From positions 10,252 to 74,251 of the forward strand of contig JAGZXV010000003.1 of assembly GCA_018378255.1 (NCBI GenBank): DNA of 64,000 nucleotides. Direction: 5' to 3'. Each line of letters opens with the position of its first letter. The first letter of the stretch is position 1. Shown here one piece after another: positions 34,051 to 42,920 of this stretch. Made by a program: the position numbers and the translations under genes. The stretch comes from Clostridiaceae bacterium (GTDB lineage: Bacteria; Bacillota; Clostridia; Lachnospirales; Lachnospiraceae). The notes under the pieces were generated by a model. That model was not told where the DNA came from and ran no database searches. It saw nothing but the letters and a program-made list of their open reading frames with translations.

Positions 34051-35469
34051 ATGAGAAGAAGAAATTTATTGACGAGTATGGTGTGTGTGGTTTTGGCTGG
34101 GGCCGTGATGTGCGGCTGCGGCACGAAGACGGATGAAGGAGCGTCCAAAGCCGATGCAGGCAGCGGCGCCGCCCAAGAGCAGGGCGCTTCCAAGGAAAGT
34201 GCCGGTGAATCCGCGGGAGACGGGGAGCAGGTCGTGCTCAAATGGTACACGGAAACGGACGAGGTTTCCAATAAGAATGTGTACAAGACACAGGAGATCG
34301 CAGATGCGTTCATGGAAAAATATCCCAATGTTAAAGTTGAGGTACAGCCTCTGGTTGCCAACACGAATAACGAGGAGTACGCCAAGAAGGTTGATCTGAT
34401 GCTGGCCAGCGGCGAGCAGATCGACATCATGAACTTCTCCAGCTCTTCCAACGTGATGCAGAAAATCAATGCGGGAGTATTGGAACCGCTGAACGAATAC
34501 GCAGAGAACCGGGGCGTGGATTTAAAGAATGACTATAAGGGCGCGATGGAGGTAGACGGTAAGATTTACCAGATCGTGAACCAGGATTCTGCATATATCG
34601 TGTTCATCAACGAAGATATGCTAAGGGAAGCAGGGCTGGAGAATCCTCCGATTGACTGGACTTGGGAAGGGTATGCGGATTACGCGGAGAAATTGACAAA
34701 AGGCGAGGGGAGAGACAAGGTATACGGCTCTTATTTCCATACCTGGAATGATTTCTATCAGATCGGAACCCTGGGCGTAATACCTGGAAACTCCTTCTAT
34801 AAAGAAGACGGCAGCGCCAATTTTGACCATCCGGCCATCAAGGGATTTATGGAATTCAGAAACCGGATTGAAAATGTGGATCAGATCTCCATGCCGTATA
34901 TCGATATTAAGACTCAGAACCTGGCATACAGGAGTTTATTCTTTGATTCCAAGGTAGCTATGATGCCGCAGGGGACCTGGATGCTGACGGATATCAAGGA
35001 TCAGGAGAAGTATCCCCATACCTTCAGAACCACATTTGCGGCTCTGCCGAGATATGATGAGACGGCTGCTCCCAACACCACCATATCCACATATGGACTG
35101 GGATACTGCGTCAATGCCAACAGCAAACATAAACAGGAAGCATTTGATCTGATCAATTTCATCACCTCAGAAGGCTATAATATCAGCAAGGCATTTTTAT
35201 CCCCTTGGAAGGAAGCGGATCATGCGGCCATTGCAGCCAGTATCATGGGAGACGATCAGTCTTTATATGATCTGGACGCATTCAATAAAGTCATGTATGA
35301 ATCCGATATGATCGAAAATAACAAGACCTATATCCCCGTTTATGACCGTGAGATCGATGCAATCCAGGCGGAAGAAGGGGAAAAATACCTGACCGGGCTT
35401 CAGGACATCGACACTACGATCAATAACATGCAGACAAGAGCCACCGAAATCATAGAAAAAAATAAATAA
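34051..35469 (+). CDS. ABC transporter sugar-binding lipoprotein (CUT1)
   Basis: 472 residues. Lipoprotein signal with a Gly-Cys lipobox (VMCGCG region, Cys about residue 25-27), Ala/Glu/Ser-rich linker to ~60, then the family 1 binding domain: 'VLKWYTETDEVSNKNVYKTQ', 'GEQIDIMNFSSSSNVMQKIN', 'AMMPQGTWMLTDI'. The cargo is probably a mannose/N-acetylhexosamine oligosaccharide, judged from the enzymes downstream. A strong hairpin follows and may thin transcription into the enzyme genes. Confidence 0.92.
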   Translation: MRRRNLLTSMVCVVLAGAVMCGCGTKTDEGASKADAGSGAAQEQGASKESAGESAGDGEQVVLKWYTETDEVSNKNVYKTQEIADAFMEKYPNVKVEVQPLVANTNNEEYAKKVDLMLASGEQIDIMNFSSSSNVMQKINAGVLEPLNEYAENRGVDLKNDYKGAMEVDGKIYQIVNQDSAYIVFINEDMLREAGLENPPIDWTWEGYADYAEKLTKGEGRDKVYGSYFHTWNDFYQIGTLGVIPGNSFYKEDGSANFDHPAIKGFMEFRNRIENVDQISMPYIDIKTQNLAYRSLFFDSKVAMMPQGTWMLTDIKDQEKYPHTFRTTFAALPRYDETAAPNTTISTYGLGYCVNANSKHKQEAFDLINFITSEGYNISKAFLSPWKEADHAAIAASIMGDDQSLYDLDAFNKVMYESDMIENNKTYIPVYDREIDAIQAEEGEKYLTGLQDIDTTINNMQTRATEIIEKNK

Positions 35470-35481
35470 AACAGACAAAGG

Positions 35482-35506
35482 AAGGCGGCTTGCTGGCCGC
35501 CTTTTC
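35482..35506 (+). terminator. Partial terminator after the second binding protein
   Basis: AAGGCGGC (35482-35489), loop TTGCTG, GCCGCCTT (35496-35503), then TTC. A second hairpin (GCGCTGC ... GCAGCGC, about 35542-35580) follows directly before the ribosome site of the GH20 gene. Confidence 0.7.
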
Positions 35507-35599
35507 TTAAAAGAGGAAGCAATAGAAAGAGCCTGCGCCCGCGCTGCCTTTGCAGGTTCAGATTCCCCAGGTGCAGCGCAGAAAAGAGGAGTGAGAACC

Positions 35600-37372
35600 A
35601 TGGAAATACATATTATACCACAACCCCGGTATGTGGTTTCAGAAGGTGAAAAATCAGGACTGCGAACCTGCAGCGCACAAGCAGTACTCTCCATGCCGGA
35701 AGAAGACAGCCGGCTGATATACCATGCAAAAGAGCTGTTTGGCGGGCTGGCCGTCAGGTCAGGGAGCCGGGGAGGTTACTCTCTGGTTTGCAATATAAAA
35801 GAAAGTGATCCTGTTTTGGCAGCCAGGAGTCTTAAAAGGCTGGACGGATATTCCCTGAGGACAGGAAATGGTACTTTGGAGCTTTATGCAGATACGGCAT
35901 CAGGGATGTTCTATGGAATGATGACGATAAAACAGTTGACAGAAACCTATGGGGAACTTCCCCAGGCCATTGTGGTGGACTGGGCGGATATGAAATTACG
36001 AAGCGATTATCTGGATCTGAGGACCATTTACCCCACTTATGGACATATGCTGGAATATATCGGAAAGCTGGCGGAATTCAAGCTCAACACACTGGTAATC
36101 GAATATGAAGATAAACTGCCGTTTCAGAAAATGAAATTTCTCTGCCATCCGGAATATGCATTTACAATGGAAGAATTCCAGGAGATTCAGGAAACTGCCT
36201 GGAGAAATTTTATTAAAATCATTCCTCTCCAACAATCCTTCGGCCATTTGGAATATGTATTGAAACACGAAAAATACCGGGGGCTTAGAGAGATTCCTCA
36301 GGCTGTGGGAGAGATGTGCCCGCTGCGGCAGGGCTCGCTGGAACTTTCCCGCGCTTTGCTGGAAGAGACAGCAGCGCTTCACCCTCAGGCGGAATATTTT
36401 CATATTGGCTGCGATGAGGTATGGAGCCTGGGCAGCGGCCGGGAGTGCATGGAATCCGGTATATCCAGGGAAATGATATTCATCGGGTATGTCAACCAGC
36501 TGGTGGATATTGTATGCGGTCTGGGGAAGAAGCCTGTGCTCTGGCACGACATGATTGCCAGATGCGGGGAGGAAGAACTGGCCTGTCTGGATAAACGGGT
36601 GACCGCAGCCGTCTGGATCTACAACGGAAATGACCTGAAAAACCAGGCAGTTCCCATGATAAGGAGGTTAAGAAAGCAGGGAATCCAGGTGCTTGGAGCC
36701 GGTGCGGTGCGTTCAGGAGACGGCAATGGGGATCAGAATTACCCCGTAGTCCAGAACCGGCTTCCCAATCTGGACGGCTGGAGCCGCATTGTCGTGGAGG
36801 AGCAGCTGGAAGGAATGATCAATACCAACTGGGCTTCTCCTTTTTCACTGGGAAGGCCATACGGTCTGTACGAATCCGCATTTTATACGATTGTTTACGG
36901 AGCGGAGCGCTGCTGGAATCAGGAAAAGGGAGCGATGGATTTTCTGGACCGCTTTTTCCATGTGTTCCATGGAGTGACGGACAGCCGCCTGGCAGACAGA
37001 GGGTATCTGGCGGAGGATTATTATAAACTGGTTCCTGAGATGGGGGCCGGGATCACCAGGAATCGAGAGACTGCGCGGTTGATTGAAGTGATGTGCAGAT
37101 ACGAGCACGCCATGAACCTGCATTTTCCGGCTCACAGCCAGATGTTCCGTCTGGCCATGTTTCCGGGCCGGGAGGAGGAGGCGCTGTCCCTGCGTGCTAA
37201 AGCGGATTACACATACCGGACGTTGGAATGTGTGAAAAAGGAGATGGAAGAGGCGGTGTCAGGACTGCTGAGAGCATCCATGGCAGATCTGTTTTTGAGA
37301 TCCAGGTTTTATCTGCCGGAACTCTATGAGAGAACTATCAGGAAATTATTGGAAGGGCAGGTTGAATTATGA
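35600..37372 (+). CDS. GH20 beta-N-acetylhexosaminidase-like enzyme, cytoplasmic
   Basis: 590 residues from ATG 35600, with AGAGGAG 8 bases before; a GTG three codons earlier overlaps the ribosome site. No signal peptide. The N-terminal alpha/beta domain ('SLRTGNGTLELYADTASGMF', 'YGMMTIKQL') and then the GH20 barrel ('DWADMKLRSDYLDLR') with the catalytic Asp-Glu pair in 'YFHIGCDEVWSLG' are present. GH20 enzymes release terminal GlcNAc or GalNAc by substrate-assisted catalysis. It is likely to act on imported oligosaccharide, feeding NagA/NagB downstream. Its stop overlaps the next start. Confidence 0.88.
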   Translation: MEIHIIPQPRYVVSEGEKSGLRTCSAQAVLSMPEEDSRLIYHAKELFGGLAVRSGSRGGYSLVCNIKESDPVLAARSLKRLDGYSLRTGNGTLELYADTASGMFYGMMTIKQLTETYGELPQAIVVDWADMKLRSDYLDLRTIYPTYGHMLEYIGKLAEFKLNTLVIEYEDKLPFQKMKFLCHPEYAFTMEEFQEIQETAWRNFIKIIPLQQSFGHLEYVLKHEKYRGLREIPQAVGEMCPLRQGSLELSRALLEETAALHPQAEYFHIGCDEVWSLGSGRECMESGISREMIFIGYVNQLVDIVCGLGKKPVLWHDMIARCGEEELACLDKRVTAAVWIYNGNDLKNQAVPMIRRLRKQGIQVLGAGAVRSGDGNGDQNYPVVQNRLPNLDGWSRIVVEEQLEGMINTNWASPFSLGRPYGLYESAFYTIVYGAERCWNQEKGAMDFLDRFFHVFHGVTDSRLADRGYLAEDYYKLVPEMGAGITRNRETARLIEVMCRYEHAMNLHFPAHSQMFRLAMFPGREEEALSLRAKADYTYRTLECVKKEMEEAVSGLLRASMADLFLRSRFYLPELYERTIRKLLEGQVEL

Positions 37373-38409
37373 CAGGAAAAGAGATAGTCAAACGGGTGAT
37401 AAGTTACAATGATGCGCCCAGAATCGGATATGGATTTAATCCGGAGTACGGTCCCAGCGATCTGTATATGTGCAATCTGGCAGTGCCGGATGGGATGGAT
37501 GTTTCCTGGCATGAAGCGTCGGAATACGCGGACAGATATGAGATACTGAAGCGTTTCAACGGAACCGTCCGCCATGACGAATACGGGAACCTTTGGGGAA
37601 GAATGAGGCAGGATACGACCGGAAAGGGAGAGGCTTTATGGGGAGCCCTGGAAGATTGGGAGGATTTGGACGATTACAAACTGCCCCCATTGGATGATCC
37701 GGCTCTTGCAGAGCACTTAAGGCAGACGGTGAAAGACCATCCTGATAAGTATATGATCGGGATTCTGCCTGGATTTCCGTTTTCTATCATGCGCAATCTG
37801 AGAAAATTCGATGAGTTTTTGATGGACGTAATCCTGGAACCAGAATTGGTGGCGGAGCTTGGCGCACGTGTGACGGACCAGCTCTGCAGGATTATTGAAA
37901 ATTATGCAGATGTGGGAATGGATGCTGTGATGGTCTACGAGGATTGGGGAATTCAGGACCGGCTGCTGATAAGCCCGGCCTGCTGGAGGGAGATCTTTTT
38001 CCCGTTTTTTAAGCAGCTGGCCTCTAAAGCACATGAATGCGGCCTGTCGTTAATCCTGCATTCCTGCGGGTATATCTATGATGTGCTGGAGGATATGATA
38101 CATTCAGGAGTAGATGTCTTTCAGTTTGACCAGCCCACGTTGATGGGAGAAGAGCGGGTGGCAGCTCTGCTTAAACAGTACAGGCGGACTTTATTTTCTC
38201 CTGTGGATATCCAGAAAGTTCTTCCCGGCGGTGATAAAAAGGAGATCGAGGAGGAAGCTGAGCGTATGATCAGGCTGTTTGCAGACGGCGGAGGCCTGAT
38301 TGCCGGCGATTACATGGATTATCCGACCATTCAGGTGAAAGAGGAGTGGGCCGGATGGGCGAGAGCTGTCTTCATGGAAAAGGGATGGAATGGAAATGAA
38401 AAGGATTGA
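37369..38409 (+). CDS. Uroporphyrinogen decarboxylase-fold protein, unknown substrate
   Basis: 346 residues, UroD/MtaA-like barrel. Visible: 'EIVKRVISYNDAPRIGYGFN', 'VYEDWGIQDRLLISPACWRE', 'LSLILHSCGYIYDVLEDMIH' (an H-x-C-G motif like the metal site of methyl-corrinoid:CoM-type methyltransferases) and 'GVDVFQFDQP'. It overlaps GH20 (ATGA) and is overlapped by the beta-mannosidase gene, so it is tightly coupled to sugar breakdown. True heme synthesis is very unlikely here. UroD-like proteins recur in carbohydrate operons of gut Firmicutes, and their role is not settled. Confidence 0.8.
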   Translation: MTGKEIVKRVISYNDAPRIGYGFNPEYGPSDLYMCNLAVPDGMDVSWHEASEYADRYEILKRFNGTVRHDEYGNLWGRMRQDTTGKGEALWGALEDWEDLDDYKLPPLDDPALAEHLRQTVKDHPDKYMIGILPGFPFSIMRNLRKFDEFLMDVILEPELVAELGARVTDQLCRIIENYADVGMDAVMVYEDWGIQDRLLISPACWREIFFPFFKQLASKAHECGLSLILHSCGYIYDVLEDMIHSGVDVFQFDQPTLMGEERVAALLKQYRRTLFSPVDIQKVLPGGDKKEIEEEAERMIRLFADGGGLIAGDYMDYPTIQVKEEWAGWARAVFMEKGWNGNEKD

Positions 38410-40813
38410 ATTAAATGGGATTTGGACCATTATGGAGGCAGGAACGGATTTGGAGGTGCCGGCTGAGATTCCAGGTTCCGTCTATTCTGCATATCTGAAC
38501 GCAGGTTTGATGGAGGACCCTTATTACAGGGATAACGAGCTGAAGGCGCTTAAAATGATGGAGAAAGATTATCTGTTTAAACGCCGGTTCACCCTGGATA
38601 AGGAGATCATGGACGGTGGAAAGCTCCTTCTTCATGCGGAGGGACTGGATACGGTCTGCAGGATCTTTATAAACGCAGCAGAGGCGGGGCGGGCGGACAA
38701 TATGCACCGCATATGGGAATTTGACATCTCAGCGATGGTTAAAGAAGGTGAAAATGAGATTTCCATCCTGTTTCTTTCACCTACCCGGTGGATACGGGAT
38801 GCGGCCGGCCGGGATGAGATCGGAGGCAGCTATCATGCCATGCATGGATTTCCTCATATGCGGAAGGCTCACTGTATGTTCGGATGGGATTGGGGCCCCC
38901 GCCTGCCCGATGCCGGAATCTGGAGGAATATCTGTATCCTGGCTGTGGACAGTTCCAGAATTCTTAACTTTTCCATCCGGCAGAAACATTATGAAGACGG
39001 GCATGTGGAGCTGGAGGTTTCGGTGGAGCAGTCGGGCGGGGCGGATGTGGAGATCACCGTCACAGACCCGGACGGGCATAAGAACGGCATAGCATGTGAA
39101 AAGCCGTATCGGATTGATAATCCCAGGCTTTGGTGGCCAAACGGTTATGGAGAACAGCCGCTCTATACGGTGGAAGCCAGGCTTTTCGAACATGGAGCGG
39201 CGGTGGATTGTTCGGTGAAGAGAATCGGGCTAAGGACTTTGAGCGTGAAGCGGGAAAAAGATGAATGGGGAGAGAGCTTCGCCCAGTGCGTCAACAAAAC
39301 TGCCTATTTCGCCATGGGAGCCGATTATATACCTGAGGACAACCTTCTTTCCAGAATAACGCCGGAGAGGACCAGAAAGCTTTTAAAACGGTGTGCGGAC
39401 GCTAATTTTAACACAATACGGGTGTGGGGAGGCGGCTATTACCCTGAGGATTATTTCTATGACATCTGTGATGAATTGGGGCTGGTGGTGTGGCAGGATT
39501 TTATGTTCGCCTGTGCAAATTACCATTTGACCGGGGCGTTTGCGGCAAATATAAGAGCGGAGTTCATTGACAATGTGAAACGTCTCCGGCATCATGCGTC
39601 CCTGGGCCTGTGGTGCGGTAACAATGAGATGGAGATGTTCCAGGCTCAGGGAGAATACGGCGGAACTGCAAAAACGCGTTCCGACTACATCAGGATGTTT
39701 GAACACATCATTCCCGAGGTGTTGGAGCAGTATGATCCGGATACCTGTTACTGGCCTGCCTCCCCTTCCAGCGGAGGCGGATTCGACGAACCCAACGCCC
39801 CGGACCGGGGGGACGTGCACTACTGGGATGTATGGCATGGGGAGAAGCCGTTTACGGAATACAGGAAATTTTTCTTCCGCTATGTTTCGGAATTCGGGTT
39901 TCAGTCATTTCCTTGTATGAAAACCATAGAATCGTTTACTCTGCCGGAGGAGCGCAACATATTTTCCCGGGTGATGGAGATGCATCAGAGAAATGAAGGG
40001 GCCAATGGGAAGATCATGAAGTATTTGTCCCAGACATTCCTCTATCCGAAAGATCTGGAAAGTCTGGTCTATGCCTCCCAGATTCTTCAGGCAGAGGCGA
40101 TCCGGTATGGAGTGGAGCACTGGCGCAGAAACCGGGGCAGATGTATGGGAGCCGTATACTGGCAGTTAAATGATATCTGGCCGGTTGCATCCTGGTCTTC
40201 CATTGACTATTACGGGCGGTTAAAAGCGCTTCATTACTATGCGAAACGTTTTTTTGCACCTGTGCTCTTATCATGTGAAGAGACAGGAGAAACCACGAAC
40301 CGGATATCTGTTGTCACGGAACCGTCTGCAATCGAAACATCCGTCCGTTTCTCCATATCCAATGAGACGATAAAGCCGGTGCAAGCAGCAGTGCTTTGGC
40401 AGCTCAGGGAAAACACCGGCAGAGTGATGGAGACCGGTGCTTTTGAGATCGATGTTCCGGCGCTGGAGAGCCGCTGGCACTCTAAAATGGAATTTACCGG
40501 AATTGATTTTTTATGTCAATATGTCAGCTATCAGCTTATTCTGGACGGCAGGCAGTATTCGGAAGGGACTGTACTGTTCACTGCGCCAAAGCATTTCCGT
40601 TTTTTACAGCCTGAACTGAAATGGAGACTGGAAGGCGGAAAACTGGTCATATCATCGGACTGTTATGCAAAATCTGTAGAAATCCAGGCCGAAGGAGGGG
40701 ACTGTGTGTTCAGTGATAATTATTTCGATCTGAACGGCGGTGAAAAAACAGTGGAGATTCTGGAGGGCAGGCCGGATACATTCCGGCTTAGGAGCGTATA
40801 TGATATCCGTTAG
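38390..40813 (+). CDS. GH2 beta-mannosidase, cytoplasmic
   Basis: 807 residues, normal for family GH2 beta-mannosidases. The N-terminal sandwich begins 'NGIWTIMEAGTDLEVPAEIP' and has 'GSVYSAYLNAGLMEDPYYRD', the typical mannosidase opening. The barrel has the acid/base Glu in 'LGLWCGNNEMEMFQ' and the nucleophile Glu in 'YVSEFGFQSFP'. 'CMGAVYWQLNDIWPVASWSS' also fits. No signal peptide. It removes beta-linked mannose, for example from Man-beta-1,4-GlcNAc. The gene overlaps the UroD-like gene by 20 bases. ATG 38396 is a possible alternative start. Confidence 0.9.
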   Translation: MEMKRIELNGIWTIMEAGTDLEVPAEIPGSVYSAYLNAGLMEDPYYRDNELKALKMMEKDYLFKRRFTLDKEIMDGGKLLLHAEGLDTVCRIFINAAEAGRADNMHRIWEFDISAMVKEGENEISILFLSPTRWIRDAAGRDEIGGSYHAMHGFPHMRKAHCMFGWDWGPRLPDAGIWRNICILAVDSSRILNFSIRQKHYEDGHVELEVSVEQSGGADVEITVTDPDGHKNGIACEKPYRIDNPRLWWPNGYGEQPLYTVEARLFEHGAAVDCSVKRIGLRTLSVKREKDEWGESFAQCVNKTAYFAMGADYIPEDNLLSRITPERTRKLLKRCADANFNTIRVWGGGYYPEDYFYDICDELGLVVWQDFMFACANYHLTGAFAANIRAEFIDNVKRLRHHASLGLWCGNNEMEMFQAQGEYGGTAKTRSDYIRMFEHIIPEVLEQYDPDTCYWPASPSSGGGFDEPNAPDRGDVHYWDVWHGEKPFTEYRKFFFRYVSEFGFQSFPCMKTIESFTLPEERNIFSRVMEMHQRNEGANGKIMKYLSQTFLYPKDLESLVYASQILQAEAIRYGVEHWRRNRGRCMGAVYWQLNDIWPVASWSSIDYYGRLKALHYYAKRFFAPVLLSCEETGETTNRISVVTEPSAIETSVRFSISNETIKPVQAAVLWQLRENTGRVMETGAFEIDVPALESRWHSKMEFTGIDFLCQYVSYQLILDGRQYSEGTVLFTAPKHFRFLQPELKWRLEGGKLVISSDCYAKSVEIQAEGGDCVFSDNYFDLNGGEKTVEILEGRPDTFRLRSVYDIR

Positions 40814-40873
40814 AGTGTGTTTAAAGGGCAGACACCGAGACGGTAAAATTCTATAAATAGGAGAAAAGGAAGA

Positions 40874-41629
40874 ATGACGGAACGAAAATATGAAGAATTG
40901 GAAGTTAAAATCTTTGAAACCAGAGAGGAACTTGGCCGGAAGGCAGCGGAGGATGCCGCCAACTGTATAATGGATTGTCTGAAGGAGAAGGAAACGGTCA
41001 GCTGTATTTTTGCGGCTGCTCCATCGCAGAATGAATTTTTAAAGGCTTTAGCTGGATGGGAAGGAATTCCCTGGGAGCGTATCAATGCGTTTCATATGGA
41101 CGAATATATCAGCCTGAAGCAGAAGGACAGCCGTTCTTTCAGTGGATTTTTATCCCAGGCCATATTTGACAGAATGCCTTTTAGGAGCGTGAATCTGCTG
41201 GACGGCATGGCAGAGCCGGAAGAAGAGTGCGAAAGATATTCAGCGCTTCTGGAGCAATATCCGGCGGATATCGTGTTCATGGGAGTTGGAGAAAACGGAC
41301 ATATCGCCTTTAACGATCCGGGAACTGCCGATTTTGAAGATCCCAGGATGGTTAAGGTGGTGGAGCTGGAAATGGCCTGCAGAAGGCAGCAGGTGAACGA
41401 TGGTTGTTTTGAATCCCTTGACCAGGTGCCAGAGCAGGCTCTGACCATAACCATTCCCGGCTTGACAGCTCCGCGCCACCTGTTCTGCATGGTGCCGAAC
41501 GAGAGAAAAGCAGAGGCAGTGAGCCGGATGCTGCGCGGAGATATCAATGAAACGTGTCCGGCCAGCATTTTGAGGAGGAAGGCCGGAGCGAAGCTCTATC
41601 TGGACGCGGCCAGCGCGTCGAAGCTGTAG
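40874..41629 (+). CDS. nagB: Glucosamine-6-phosphate deaminase (NagB family)
   Basis: 251 residues. NagB features: 'NAFHMDEYISLKQKDSRSFS' with the catalytic Asp, 'DIVFMGVGENGHIAFNDPGT' and 'ALTITIPGLTAPRHLFCMVP'. It turns glucosamine 6-phosphate into fructose 6-phosphate and ammonia. NagA follows after 20 bases. A lactone-hydrolysing paralogue or a 6-phosphogluconolactonase is excluded by the MDEY and GENGHIAFND motifs. Confidence 0.9.
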   Translation: MTERKYEELEVKIFETREELGRKAAEDAANCIMDCLKEKETVSCIFAAAPSQNEFLKALAGWEGIPWERINAFHMDEYISLKQKDSRSFSGFLSQAIFDRMPFRSVNLLDGMAEPEEECERYSALLEQYPADIVFMGVGENGHIAFNDPGTADFEDPRMVKVVELEMACRRQQVNDGCFESLDQVPEQALTITIPGLTAPRHLFCMVPNERKAEAVSRMLRGDINETCPASILRRKAGAKLYLDAASASKL

Positions 41630-41649
41630 TCAGGAGAAAGAGGCTGATC

Positions 41650-42831
41650 ATGAAAAAAATTCTTTTTAAAAATGCCAGAATTATCACACCCACAGGAATT
41701 ACGCCGGGGGAATTGCTGACCGACGGAGAGCGGATCGGAAAAATCGCGTTTGATGGAAGGATAGACGATGCTGCAGACGAGACAGTAGATGTCAGAGGGA
41801 ATTACCTGTCTCCCGGATTTATCGATATTCATACCCATGGCGCCGGAGGCTCTGATTTCATGGATGGAACGCTGGAGGATATCTATCAGGCGTGCCGCAC
41901 CCATTTGGCCCACGGAACCACATCTATCCTGCCCACCACGCTAACCAGCACCAGAGAATCGCTGATGGAGTTTTTGGAGCTGTTCAACCAGGTGGAAATG
42001 AAGAAGAGTGGGCTCAGCACGATTCTGGGACTTCATCTGGAGGGGCCTTATTTTTCGTATGAACAGAGAGGGGCACAGAGCCCGGAGCATTTGAGAAATC
42101 CGGACAGGGAAGAATATCTGGAGGCGTTACAGCGGACGGACCGAATCAAAAGGTGGTCTTTTGCCGTGGAACTGAGCGGAGCGGAGGAATTTCTGAATGT
42201 GCTGAAAGAGCATGGAATCGTCAGCTCTCTGGCCCATTCAGACGCTGACTGCCGCCAGGTGATGAGAGCCTATGAGAACGGGATGGCGGCGTTGACCCAT
42301 TTTTATTCAGCTATGTCCGGAGTGAAGCGGGTGAACGCTTACCGGACAGCAGGTGCGGTGGAAGCCGGGTATCTGCTGGATGATCTTTATGTGGAGGTGA
42401 TTGCCGACGGCAGGCATCTGCCGGGAGAACTGTTACAGCTGATCTATAAAGTGAAGGGCGCGGACCGCATCTGCCTGGTGACGGATTCCATGCGGGCGGC
42501 GGGAATGCCGGACGGAGAATCTGTGCTGGGCAGCCGGAAAGACGGTTTGAACGTGATCGTAGAGGACGGAGTGGCAAAGCTCTGTGACAGAAGCGCATTT
42601 GCCGGCAGCGTGGCGACTGCGGACCGGCTGGTGCGCACCATGTACCGGATGACGGACGCTCCGCTCTATGAAGTTGTGAAGATGATGACACTGACACCGG
42701 CCAGGCTGATGAAGATGGATACTGAGACCGGATCCATAGCGGCAGGGAAAATGGCTGATCTGGTGGTGTTTGATGAGGAGATACGGATTGGGAAGGTTAT
42801 GACGAGAGGGGAGTGGGCTTTGGAAGATTAA
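41650..42831 (+). CDS. nagA: N-acetylglucosamine-6-phosphate deacetylase (NagA)
   Basis: 393 residues from ATG 41650, with CAGGAGAAAG before it. The open frame runs 32 codons further up into nagB, which is spurious. Amidohydrolase features: 'SPGFIDIHTHGAGGSDFMDG', 'LGLHLEGPYFSYEQRGAQ', 'SLAHSDADCRQV', 'THFYSAMSGVKR', 'LVTDSMRAAGMPDG'. It removes acetate from GlcNAc 6-phosphate. It differs in several motifs from the second NagA at 53957 (for example THFYSAMS instead of THVYNGMT), so the two are not recent duplicates. It is the last gene of the glycan operon. Confidence 0.9.
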   Translation: MKKILFKNARIITPTGITPGELLTDGERIGKIAFDGRIDDAADETVDVRGNYLSPGFIDIHTHGAGGSDFMDGTLEDIYQACRTHLAHGTTSILPTTLTSTRESLMEFLELFNQVEMKKSGLSTILGLHLEGPYFSYEQRGAQSPEHLRNPDREEYLEALQRTDRIKRWSFAVELSGAEEFLNVLKEHGIVSSLAHSDADCRQVMRAYENGMAALTHFYSAMSGVKRVNAYRTAGAVEAGYLLDDLYVEVIADGRHLPGELLQLIYKVKGADRICLVTDSMRAAGMPDGESVLGSRKDGLNVIVEDGVAKLCDRSAFAGSVATADRLVRTMYRMTDAPLYEVVKMMTLTPARLMKMDTETGSIAAGKMADLVVFDEEIRIGKVMTRGEWALED

Positions 42832-42837
42832 AATGTC

Positions 42838-42866
42838 TTGACGCTTTTTGCTAAAAGTTATATTAT
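42838..42866 (+). promoter_or_regulatory. Promoter of the orphan binding-protein gene
   Basis: TTGACG (42838-42843), 17 bases, TATTAT (42861-42866). The -10 box lies inside the left arm of the dyad at 42857-42905. Confidence 0.7.
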
Positions 42867-42905
42867 ATAGTTATGTAATAATATAACGTAACTATATAAT
42901 ATAAC
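42857..42905. promoter_or_regulatory. 19-bp AT-rich inverted repeat over the promoter
   Basis: Arm 42857-42875 (GTTATATTATATAGTTATG) pairs with 42887-42905 with one wobble and an 11-base spacer. It covers the -10 box and the start of the transcript and ends next to the AAAGGAGGAAG ribosome site. It may be a repressor operator or a translation-control hairpin. Confidence 0.7.
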
Positions 42906-42920
42906 AAAGGAGGAAGTATC

